64,000 bases of DNA. Source: Vanilla planifolia (Eukaryota; Streptophyta; Magnoliopsida; Asparagales; Orchidaceae). Within the stretch, counting starts at the first letter, position 1. The number at the start of each line of letters is the position of its first letter. Made by a program: the position numbers and the translations under genes. The notes under the pieces were generated by a model. That model was given only the letters and a program-made list of their open reading frames with translations. It was not told where the DNA came from and did not search any database. The DNA is taken from positions 14,111,527 to 14,175,526 of the forward strand of contig CM043870.1 in assembly GCA_023846275.1 (NCBI GenBank), in the 5' to 3' direction. Positions 12,894-22,710 of the stretch are shown here, piece by piece.

Positions 12894-13520
12894 GAAGAGT
12901 AGACTAAAGTAGAGTAGAGTTGAGCAAAAAAGGGTAGAGGTGAGTATAGTTGAGTAGAGTGGAGTAGAGCAGAGAAAAGAAAAGCAGAGTAGTGTAGAGA
13001 AGAGAAGAGTAGAGCAGAGTACAGGAGACCAATGTAGAGAAGAGAAAACTAGAGTGGAGTAGAGTAGAGTAGGGCAAAGTAGAGCAGAGCCATGTTAGGC
13101 TAGGCTGGGCTAAGCAAGGCTAGAGTTGAGTAGACTAGATTGAAGAAGCTTTTGAGCAGAGTAGAGTAGAGCTAGCTTACACTAAGTTAGGCTAGGCTTG
13201 GCTAGGCTAAACAAGGCTATAGTAGAATGGAGTATAGTAGAGTAGAGTAGAGTAATATAGAGCAGAGAAAATTAGAGCAAAGTAGAGTAGAGTAGAGTAG
13301 AGTAGAGTAGAGTGGAGCAGAGCAGAGCAAGGTGGAGCATAGTAGAGCGAGGTTTAGCAAGTCTATGCTAAGATAAGTTAGAGTAGAGTTGAGTAGAGAA
13401 AAGCTTGGTTAGGCTAAGCTAGAAAATAGTAGAGCAAAGTAGAGTAGCATCGAGTAGAGTAGAGTAAAGTAGAGTAGTATAGAGTAGATTATAGTAGAGT
13501 AAAGTAGTGTAGGGTAGAGT

Positions 13521-13571
13521 AGAGGAGAGGAGAGGTGAAGGGAGGAGAGAAGAGTAGAGGGGAGGAGAGAA
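13521..13571 (+). repeat. Polypurine tract, second copy of the 1.35-kb duplication
   Basis: AGGAGAGGAGAGG followed by GAAGGGAGGAGAG and a second GGGGAGGAGAG run. Longer and purer than its partner at 12190, so either the unit expanded after duplication or the partner eroded. Confidence 0.85.
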
Positions 13572-14080
13572 TAGCAGATTAGAGTAGGGTAGAGTAGAGT
13601 AGAGCTAAGTAGAGTAGATTAGAGACGAGAAGAGCATACCAGAGTAGAGCAGACTAAAGCAGAAAAGAGCAGAGTAGAGCAGAGTAAAATAATGCTAAGT
13701 TAGGTTAGGCTAGGTAAGGGTAGAGTAGAGTAAAGTAAAGGAGAGGAGAGTAGAGTATAGTAGAACAAAGCTAGGTTAGGTTAGGCTAGGCTACGCTAGA
13801 GTAGAGTAATAGAGTAGTGTATAGTAGAGTAGAGCTAGGTTATTTAAGGTTAGTTTAGTCTTGGCTAGGGTAGGCTTCAGTAGAGTAGAGTACAGTATAG
13901 TAGAGTAGGGTAGAGTAAAGCATAGTAAAGTAGAGTAGAGTAGAGTAGAGTAGAGTAGAGTAGAGCAAAACAGAGTAAAGCAAAGCATAGCAGAGCAGAG
14001 TAGAGCAGAGTAGAGTAGAGCAAAGCAGAGCTAGGTTAGGCAAGGTTATAGATGAGTATAATAGAATATAGTAGTGTTAA

Positions 14081-14176
14081 GCTAGGTTAGGTTAGGTTAG
14101 CTAGGCTAGACTAAGCTTGGCAAAGCTAGTCTAAGTTAGGCTAAGCTAGGCTTGGCTAAGCTAGCTTAGGCCAGGC
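14081..14176 (+). repeat. Long YTAGG block, partner of 12781-12893
   Basis: Starts with three TTAGG units and shares CTAAGTTAGGCTAAGC with its partner. Ends GGCCAGGCTAGAGTAG, as does a block near 9735 in copy C. Confidence 0.75.
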
Positions 14177-14499
14177 TAGAGTAGGAGAGTAGAGTAGAGT
14201 AGAGCTAGGTTAGGCAAGGCAAGGTAAGGCTAGGCTAAGCTAGGCTAGAGTAGAGAAGAGTAGACGAATGTAGAGAAGAGTAAAGTAGAGCAGAGTAGAG
14301 AAGAGTAGAGAAGATTAAAGCATAGCAGAGTAGTACATAATCGAGTAAAATAGAGGAGAGAGTAGTAAAGAAGACAAAAGCAATCTAGACTAGAGTAGAG
14401 TAAGGCTAGAGTAAAGTAGACTAGATTAGATTTGAGTAGAGTAGAGCTAAGTTAGGCAAGGTTAGGCTAAGTTAGAGTAGAGTAGAGTAGAGTAGAGTA

Positions 14500-15330
14500 G
14501 AATAGGGTAGAGTAGAGAATAGTAGAGTAAGGTAGAGTAGAGTAGAGTAAAGCTAAGTTTGGTTGGGTTATGCTTAGCTTGGTAGGCTAGGGTAGGCTCA
14601 GCTAGGTTAGAGTTGAGTAGAGTAGACTAGAGTAGAGCAGATTTAGGTTAGGCTAGGGTAGGCTAGAGTATAGTAGAGTAGAGTAGAGAGAAGCAGTGTA
14701 GAGTAGAGTAGAGCATAGTAGAGTAGAGTAGCATAGAGTAGAGTAGATTAGAGCAGAGTAGAGTAGGGCAAAGTTAGGCTAGGCTAAGATGCACTAAATT
14801 AAGCTAGCTAGGCTAAGCTAAGCCTTGGTTACAATAAGTTAGAATAGAGTAGTGTAGAGTATAACAGAGTAGATTAGAGTAGAGCTAGGTTAGGTTAGGC
14901 TAGAGTATAAAGTAGAGAAGGGTAAGGTTAAGCAGAGCAGAGTAGTGTAGAGTAGAGCAAAGCAATGCAGAGTAGAGTAGAGCAAAAAAGAGTAGAGCAA
15001 AGCAGAGTTGACTAGAAAAGAGAAAAATAGAGTAGAAACAAATAGAGAAGAGCAGAGTAGAGCATAACAGAGCAGAGTAGAGCAGAGCTAGGTTAGGCTA
15101 AGCTAGGCTAGGCTAATGTAGAGTAGAGTAGAGAAGAACTAGGTTAGGCTAAGTTAATGTAGGGTATAGTTTAGTAGAGTAGAGTAGAGTAAGGTAGAGT
15201 AAAGCTAATTTAGGCTAGGCTAGATTAAGCTAGGTTATGCTAGGCTAGGCTAAGCAAGGCTTGGCGAGAGTAGAGTAGAGTGGAGTAGAGTTGAGTAGAG
15301 AAGAGTAAAGTAGAGTAGAGTAGAGCTCAG
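14500..15330 (+). repeat. Ordinary mixed TAGAG/YTAGG array
   Basis: Between the 1.35-kb duplication and the 0.9-kb repeats. It alternates short YTAGG blocks (for example 14552-14612, 14640-14666, 15200-15268) with TAGAG blocks. One C-rich TAGAG block at 14930-15090 is full of AGAGC and AAAGC units. I could not match it convincingly to another segment. No gene or non-repeat sequence seen. Confidence 0.8.
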
Positions 15331-15331
15331 T

Positions 15332-16510
15332 TAGGCTAGGATAGACTCGAGCAAAGTAGAATAGAGTAGAGGAGAGTAGAAGAGGGTAGAGTAGAGAAAA
15401 AAGAGTAGAGTAGAGCAAAGCACATCAGAGCAGAACAGAGTAGAGAAGAGCAAAGTGAAGCAGGGTCGAGAAGAGCAAAGCAGAGTAGGCCAGAGTAGAG
15501 CAGAGAAGGGCATAAAAGAGTAGAGAAGTGTAGATTCGAGTAGAGAAAAGTAGAGCAAACTAGAGTAGAGCAGAGCAGAGTAGAGAAAAGCTAGGTTAAG
15601 CTAGATAGGCTTGGCTAAGCTAGGCTAGAAGAGAGTAGAGTTGTATAGAATAGAGTAGAGATAGGTTAAGCTAAGCTAAGCAAGAGAATGGTAGAGTAGA
15701 GTATAGTAGTGTAGAGTAGAGCAGAACAGATCAGAGCAAAGCAAAGTAGAGTATAGCAGAGCATAAATAGAGTAGAGCATAGTTGAGTAGAGTAGATTAG
15801 AGTAAAGTAGAGTTAGCTCAAGCTAGGCTAGGCTAGGCTAAGCTAGTGTAGAGTAAAATAGAGTATAGTGTAGTAATATAGCATAGAGCTAGGTTAGGTT
15901 TGGCTAGGCTAGTCTAAGTTAGAGTGGAGTAGGATAAAGTAGAGTATATTAAAGTAAAGTAGAGTAGAGTTAACTTAGGCTTGGCTAAGATAGGCTAGCC
16001 TAGAGTCAGGTAGATAAAGAAAAGATAAGTAGAGTAGAGCTCAGTTACATTAGGCTATGTTAGTCTAGGCTAGGCTAAGCTAAAGTAAGCTAGACTAAAC
16101 TAGAGTGGAGTAGAATAGAGTAGTGTAGAGCAAAGCAGAGTAGAGCAGAGTGAAGTAAAGCAAACTAGAGTAGAACAGAGTAAAGCAGAGTAAAGCAAAG
16201 CAAAGTAGAGTAGAGCAGAGTAGAGTATAGTAGATAATAGAAAATAAGAGTGGAGCAAAGTAGAGTACAGCAAAGCTAGGTTAGGCAAGGTTGGTAAGGC
16301 AAGAGTAGAGTAGAATAGAGTAAGGTAGAGTAGAGTAGAGAAGAGTATAGTAGAGCAGAGAAGGACAGAGCAAAGCAAAGCAATGCTAAGCAGAGGAGAG
16401 TTGAGAAGAGCAAAGCAGAGTAGACTAGAGTAGAGAAGAGAAGGGCATAACAGAGTAGAGGAGTATACCATAGAGTAGAGAAAAGTAGAGCAAAGTAGAG
16501 TAGAGGAAAG
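15332..16510 (+). repeat. 0.9-kb tandem repeat, first copy with left extension
   Basis: Landmarks recur about 0.88-0.94 kb downstream: a YTAGG block near 15332 (partner 16271); GCTAGGTTAAGC at 15591 (partner 16511); TAATATAGCATAGAGCTAGG at 15874 (partner 16778, identical over 20 bases); and GTTAACTTAGGCTTGG at 15969 (partner 16848). The stretch following 15969, with AAGAAAAGATAAGTAGAG, also has a close match after 16848. This copy contains the fifth TAATAT anchor of the 4-kb repeat. Confidence 0.75.
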
Positions 16511-17349
16511 CTAGGTTAGGCTAGGCTAGGCAAAGTTAACTAGAGTAGAGTAGAGTAGAGTTGAGTAGAGTAGAGTAGAGCTTTGTTAAGCAAGGCTAAG
16601 CTAGAGTATAGTAGAGTAGAGTAGAGTAGAGCAGAGTAGAGTAGAGCAAAGCAAAGAAGGATGGAGCAGAGCATAATAGAGTAGACCAGATTAGAGTAGA
16701 GTAGAGTAAAGTAAAGTAGAGCTAGGATAAGCTAGGCTTGGCTAGGATAGAGTATAGTAGAATAAAGCATAGTACACTAATATAGCATAGAGCTAGGTCA
16801 GGTTTTGCAAGACTAGGCTAAGTTATAGTAGAGTAGCATAGAGTAGAGTTAAGTTAGTCTTGGTTAGGCTGGACTTGCTTAGAGTAGGGTAGAGTAGAGA
16901 AAAGTAAAGTAGAGTAGAGCTAGGTTAGGTTAGGCTAAGCTAGGCTAGAGTAGACAAGAGTAGAGTAGAGTAGAGTAAGGTAGAGCAAAGCAGAGTAAAG
17001 CAAAGTAGAGCAAAGTAGAATAGAACAGATTAAAGCTAATAGAGCAAAACAAAGTAGATTAGAGCAGAGGAGAGTATAGTAAATTAGAGAAAATAAAAAT
17101 AAAGCAGAGCAGAGTAGAGCAGAGTAGAGTAGAGAAAAGCAGAGTAGAGCAGAGCTATGTTAGGCTAGAGTATGGTAGTGTATTGTAGAGTAGAGTAGAG
17201 TAGAACAGAGTAGAGTAGACTAAAGCAAAGTGATGCTGGGTACAATAGAGTAGCATAGAGCAAAGAAAAATAGAACTAAGTAGAGAAGAGTAGAGTATAA
17301 TAGAGTGGAGAAAATTAGAGTAGAGTAGGGCAAAGCATAGTAGAGAAGA
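16511..17349 (+). repeat. 0.9-kb tandem repeat, second copy
   Basis: Direct adjacent duplicate of the preceding segment, slightly shorter (about 0.84-0.90 kb). The shared anchor is TAATATAGCATAGAGCTAGG at 16778. A possible third, more diverged copy begins near 17350, where a block containing TTTGCTAACCTTGAG resembles CAAAGTTAACTAGAG near 16530; it cannot be followed beyond about 17.5 kb. Confidence 0.7.
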
Positions 17350-18786
17350 GCTAAGCTAAGTTAAGCTAAACTTTGCTAACCTTGAGTAGGCTAGAGTAGA
17401 GTAGAACAAAGCATAACAAAGTAGAGCACAACAGGATAGAAAATCTGAGTGGAGCAGCACAGAGTGGAGTAGAGTAGAGCGATGTTACACTAGGATAGGC
17501 TTGTCTAGGAATGATTAAGCTAGAGAATAGTAGATTATAGTTGAGTAGAGTAGAGTATAGTAGAGTAGAGCAGAGTTAGGTTATGTTAGGGTAGGCTAGG
17601 ATAGACTAATGTTGTGTAGAAAATAGTAGAGTCGACTAGAGTAGAATAATGTAGATATGAGTAGAGTTTTTTTAGGTTGGGCTAAGCAAGGCTAGGCTAG
17701 GCTTGGGTATGCTAGGGTAGTCTAGGCAAGGCTAGAGTAGAGAAAGTAGAGTAGAGTAGAGTACAGTAGAGCTAGGTTGGACTAGCTATAGTAGAGTAGA
17801 GTGGGGTAGAGCTAAGAAGGGTAAAGTAGAGTAGAGAACAAAAAAGAAGAGCAGAGTAGAATAGAGTAAAGCAAAATAGAGAAGAGAAGAGTAGCACAGA
17901 GCAGAGTAGAGCAGAGTATAGTAGAGAAGAGCATAATAAGGTAGAGGAAAGTAGAATAGAGTAGAGAAAAGTATTCCAAACTAGAGTATAGCAAAGAAGA
18001 GTAGAATAAAGAGAAGTTAGGTTAGGCTAAGTTAGGCTAAACTAGGCTAGAGTAGAGTAGAGTAGAGTATGGTAGAGTAGATCAAAGCTTCGTTAGGCTA
18101 GGCTGGGCAAGGCTAGAGTATAATAGAGTCGATTAAAGTAGAGTGGAGCAAAGTAGAGCAGAGCAGAGCAAAGAAAAGTAGAGTAGAGCATAATAGAGTA
18201 GAGTAGAGCAGAGCAAAGCAGAGTAGAGCTAGGTTAGGATAGAGTAGTGTAGAATAGAAAATAATTGAATGAAGTAGAGTAGATCTAGGTTTGGTTAAGT
18301 TAGGCTAGGCTATGTTAGAGTATCATAGAGTAGAATGGAGTATATTAGAGTAGAGTAGAATAAAGTAGAGAAAAGTAGAGTAGAGCTAAGTTAGGTTAGG
18401 CTAGGCTTGGCCAGGCTAGGGAAGGCTATGGTAAGCTAGGCTAGGCTGGAGCAGAGTATAATAGAGTTGAGTAGAGTAGTGATAGTTTAGGCTAGGATGG
18501 TCTATGTAAGGATAAACATGGCTCGAGTAGAGTAGAGTAGAGTACAGTAGAGCAAACTAGAGTAGAGTAGAGCAGAGTAGAGTAGAGTAGAGCAGAGTAG
18601 GGTTGAGTAGAGTAAAGCATAGTAGAGAAGAGTAGAGTAGAGCAGAGCAATGTGAAGTTAGGCTATGGTCAGCTTGATTATAATAGAGTAGAGCACGATT
18701 AGGCTAGGCTAGGTTAGAGTAGAGTAGAGTAGAGTGCTGTAGGGTAGAGTAGAGTAGAGTATATTAGAGTAGAGTAGAGTAGAGCT

Positions 18787-18810
18787 GAGGAGAGGAGAAG
18801 GGAGGAGAGC
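18787..18810 (+). repeat. Short polypurine tract
   Basis: GAGGAGAGGAGAAGGGAGGA-type run of 24 bases, 3.84 kb before the large tract at 22626. Confidence 0.75.
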
Positions 18811-20407
18811 AAATAAAAGTTGAGTAGAGGATAATAGAGCAGAGTTAGGTTAGGTGAGGCTAAGCTAAGGTAGAATAGAGAATAGTAGAGTAGAGTTAGG
18901 CTAGGTAGGCTAGGCTAAGTTTTGCTAGGCTAGGCTTGGCTAAGATAAGCTTGGCTAAGCTTGAGTAGAGTAGTAAAGTCGAGTACTCTAGAGTACTGTA
19001 GAGCTAACTTAGGTTAAGCTTGGCTTGAGTGGAGTAGAGTAGAATAGAGTAGAGTAGAGTGGAGTGGAGTAGAGTATAATAGAGTAGAGAAGAGCAGAAT
19101 AGAGTAGAGTAGAGTAGAGTAGAGTAGAGTAGAGCAAAGCTGTGTTGAGCAAAGAAAAGTGGAGCAGAGTAGAGTAGAGAAGAGTAGAGCTAGGTTAGGC
19201 TAGGTAAGGCTAGGCCAAGCTAGAGCAGAGTAGAGTAGAGTATAGTAGAGTAGAGTAGAATAGAGTAGAGCTGAGCTAGGCTAGCCTAGCTTAGCTATAG
19301 TGGTAGAGTAGAGTAGAAAAGAGTAGAGTTAGGTTGGGCTAGGCATGGTAAGGCTAGAGCTTAGTAGAGTAGAGAAGAGTAGAGCAGAGTAGAGCAGAGT
19401 AGAGCAAAGCAGAGCAGAGCTATTCAGAGCAAAGTAGAGTGGAGCAAAGTAAGGGAGAGTAGAGCAGAGAAGAGAAAAGAAGAGCATAGCAAAGTATAAT
19501 AAAGCATATTAGAGCTATGCTTGGATAAGCTAGTTAAGTAGAGTAGAGTAGAGTAGAGTAAAGTAGAGTAGAGTAGAGTAGAGTAGAGCAAAGTAGAGTA
19601 AAGCAGACTAGAGCTAGGCTAAGCTTGGTAGGCTAGGCTAGGTTTGAGTATAGTAGAGTAGAGTATAGCAAAGTAGAGGTAGGTTTGGCTAAGCTAAGTT
19701 AGGCTAGGTTTCACAAGTCTAGGGTAGGCTAGGCAAGGATATAGTAGAGTTGGGTAGAGTATAGCTGATAAGTGTAGAGTAGAGTAGTAGAGTTATGCTA
19801 GGCATGGATAGAGTAAAGTAGTTTAGAGAGAAGTAGAGTAGAGTAGAGTAGAGTAGAGCAGAGTAGAGTATAGTAGAGAAGGACAGAGCAAAGGATAGTA
19901 GTGTAGAGTAGAGAAGAGTTGACCAGAGCAGTGCTAAATAGGCTTGGCTAGGCTAAGCTAGGCTAAGTTAGGCTGGTCTAAGCAAAGCTAGGTTAGAGCA
20001 GAGTAGAGTAGAGTAGAGTAGAGGGGAATAGAGTAGAGTAGAGTAGAGCAGAGCTATGTTAGGCTAGGATAGGATGGGCTATCGTAGGCTAGGCTAGGTT
20101 AGGCTAAAATAAAGTAGAGTAGAGTAGAGTAGAATAGGGCTAAGTTAGGCTAAGCTATGCAAGGCTAGGCTAGAGTATAGAGCAAAGTAGAGTAAAGTAG
20201 AGGAGATAGAGCAGAGCAGAGTAGAGCAAAGTAGAGAAGAGCAAAGCAGAGCAGAGTAGAGCATAGCATCGTAGAGCTGAGCAAAGCTAGGTTTGGTTAG
20301 GCTAGGCTAGGCTATTCTAAGATAAGCATGGTAAGGCTAAGCTTGAGTAAAGGAGAGTATATTAAAGCATTATTTGGGTAAGTTAGGCTAGTTAAAGTAG
20401 AGCATAA

Positions 20408-20428
20408 TATAGTATAGTATAGTATAGT
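20408..20428 (+). repeat. Local TATAG expansion
   Basis: Four consecutive TATAG units, a one-base variant (G to T) of TAGAG elsewhere seen singly, immediately before a YTAGG entry border. Confidence 0.85.
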
Positions 20429-22625
20429 AGAGCTAGGATAAGCTAGGCTAGGCTAGGCTCAACTAAAGTAGAGTAGAGTTAGGTTAGGTTAGGCTAAGCT
20501 AGGTCAGGTTAGAGTAGATTAGAGCAGAGTAGAGTAGTAGGGTGAAGCAGGGTAGAGTAGAGTAGAGTAGAGCTGACTAGAGTTGAGTGGTGGAGAGGAC
20601 AACAGACCATAGTAGAGCAGAGCAGAGCAAAAGAGTAGTGTAGAGTAATAAAAAGTAGAGCAAAGACAAGCAGAGGAGAGTAGTGAAGAGCAAAGCAGAT
20701 GAGAGTAGAGCAGAGTAGAGTAGAGCAAAGCAGAGCTTGGTTAGGCTATGGTGGGCCAGAGTAGAGTAGAGTAAAGTTGAGTAGAGTAGTGTTGAGCTAA
20801 GTTAGGCTAGGGTAGGCTAAGTTTTTCTAGGGTATGCTAGGTTAGGCTAAGCTAGGCTAAAGTAGTATAGAGTAGAATAGAGTATAATAGAGTAGAGTGG
20901 ACTAGAGTAGGGAAGAGTAGATAAGAGTAGAGTTGAGTGGAGTAGAGTAGAGTAGAGTACAGTAGAGTAGAGAAGGGTAAATTAGAGTTGTGTAGAGCTA
21001 GGTTTGGCTAGGCTAGGCTAGGCTAGAGTATAATAGAGTAGAGTAGAGTTGAGTAGAGCAAAGCAAAGTAAAGCAAGGTAAATTAGAGTTGTGTAGAATA
21101 GAGAAGATCATAATAGAGTAGAGTATAGTAGAGTAGAGCATAACAGAGTAGAGTAGAGTAGACAAAAGCAGAGTTAGGTTGGGCTAAGTTAGGCTAGACT
21201 ATGCTAGGCTAGGTAAGGGAATAGTTGAGTAGAATAGAGTAGAGTAGAGCAGACTAGAGCTTGGTTAGGTTGGGTAAGGCAAGGCTAAATTAGAGTATAG
21301 TAGAATAAAGTAAAGCAGAGTAGACTAGAGCAGACTAGAGCTAGGTTAGGTTAGGATAGGATAGGCTAGGCTAAGTTAGGCTAGGGTAGCCTAGGCTAGG
21401 CTAGAGTAGAGTAGAGTAGAGTATAGTAGAATAGAGTAGAGCAGGGTAGAGTAGAGTTGAGTAAAGTAGAGCTTGGTTTGGTTGAGGTAAGCTAGGCTAG
21501 GGATGGCTATGCTAAGCTAGAGAAGACTAGAGTAGAGTAGAGTTTAGTGGAGTAGAGTAGAGTGGAGTAGAGCTAGATTGGGTGAGGCTAGGTTAAGTTA
21601 GGCTAAGTTAGGGTAGAGCAAGTAGAGTAGAGTAAAGCAGAGAAGAGCTGAGCTGAGTAGTGTAATGTAGAGGAGAATAGAGTAGATTAGAGTAAAGTAG
21701 AGTAGAGTAGAGCTAAGCTAGGCTAGTCTAAGCTAGGCGAGGCAAGGTTATAGTAGGCTAAGCTAAAAGATAGTAGAGTAAAGTGGAGTAGAGTAGAGCA
21801 AGGTTAGGTTAGGCTAACCTAGGTTAAGCTAAAGTATAGAGCAGAGTAGAGTAGAGCAATACAGAGTAGAGCATGGCATAGAAGAGTAGAGAAGAGTAGA
21901 GTTAGCTTAGGTTAGGCTAGGCTAAGCTAGGCTAGGCAAGGCTTGGTTACAATAGAGTAGAGTGGAGTAGAGTAGAGTAGAGTAGAGCTTGGTTAGGCTA
22001 TGTTAGGCTAGGTTAGAATGGAGTAGAGTAGAGTTGAGCATAGCAAAGTAGAGTAGAATATAGTAAAGTATAGTTAGGTTAGCCTAAGCTAGGATAGGCT
22101 AAGATAGGTTAGGGTAGTTTAGGCTAGGCTATGTGAGAGTAGAGTAGAGTAAAGCAAGGTTAGGCTGATCTATAGTAGAGTAGAGAAGAGTAGAGTAGAG
22201 TAGAGTAAAGCATAGCATAATAGAGTAGAGGAGAGGAGAGCAAAGTAAAGGAGAGCAAGGTAGAGCAGTATAGAATAGAAGAGCAGAGTAGAGCAATGTA
22301 GAGCACAACAAAAGTAAACTAGAGTAGTGTAGAGCAAAACAAAGAAGAGTTTAGGCTAGGCTAGACTAGAGTATAGTAGAGTAGAGAACAATATAGTAGA
22401 GCTAGGTTAGGCTTGAATTGGCTGGGGTAAGCTAGGCTCGACAAGGCTGGAGTAGGGTAGAGTAGAGTATAGTAGAGTAAAATAGAGCTAGATTCAGCTT
22501 GGCTAGGCTAAAGTAGAGTAGAGTAGGGTAGAGTAGAATAGAATAGAATAGAGTAGAGTAGAGTAGACTAGGATGGATTAGAGTAGAATAGAGTAGAGTA
22601 GAGTAGAGCAGAGTAGAGTAGAGTA

Positions 22626-22710
22626 GAGGAGATGAGAGGAGTGGAGAGGAGAGGAGTGGAGAGGAGAGGAGAGGAGAGTAGAGAGGAGAGGTTAGGAGAG
22701 GTGATGAGAG
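22626..22710 (+). repeat. Largest polypurine tract
   Basis: About 85 bases of GGAGA units with a few T interruptions. It lies in a stretch of about 400 bases (22513-22928) nearly devoid of YTAGG blocks, producing the two longest minus-strand open frames of the window. Shine-Dalgarno-like GGAGG strings inside it are compositional. Confidence 0.85.

Larger units (their letters stand above)
11780..13140 (+). repeat. 1.35-kb tandem duplication, first copy
   Basis: Several landmarks recur in the following 1.35 kb in the same order: a YTAGG block with GCTAAGTTTGGC near 11990 (partner near 13348); a polypurine tract at 12190-12230 (partner 13521-13571); AGTAATAGAGTAGTGTATAG at 12451 (partner 13805, identical over 20 bases); GCTAGGTTAGGCAA near 12700 (partner near 14030); and a long YTAGG block starting at 12781 (partner 14081). 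Offsets lie between about 1.30 and 1.36 kb. Conserved order and a rare shared 20-mer make coincidence of simple repeats unlikely. Confidence 0.8.
13141..14500 (+). repeat. 1.35-kb tandem duplication, second copy
   Basis: Mirrors the preceding copy landmark by landmark, in direct orientation and directly adjacent. It carries the larger polypurine tract (13521-13571) and the AGTAATAGAG landmark at 13805, and ends past the long YTAGG block at 14081-14176. The right boundary is uncertain because alignment fades into ordinary repeat. Open frames on the minus strand at 13.79-14.04 kb fall in its TAGAG blocks and are not genes. Confidence 0.75.
11775..15873 (+). repeat. 4-kb higher-order repeat, copy D with internal 1.35-kb duplication
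   Basis: Runs from TAATAT at 11775 to TAATATA at 15874. The first two thirds consist of two tandem copies of a 1.35-kb segment, annotated separately. Because of this, C-to-D offsets split into a 3.10-kb and a 4.45-kb class, while the anchor-to-anchor length stays near 4.1 kb. Something of about 0.9 kb must therefore be missing elsewhere in the copy; that step is inferred from the offsets and was not aligned base by base. Confidence 0.55.

Noticed and set aside
16100..16471. Minus-strand open frame of 123 codons
   Set aside because: YSTLL-type repeat peptide crossing a YTAGG remnant by chance; it lies inside a duplicated segment with no conserved frame in the partner.
22626..22710. Shine-Dalgarno-like GGAGG motifs in polypurine tracts
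   Set aside because: Purely compositional; no open frame begins at a suitable distance on the + strand.
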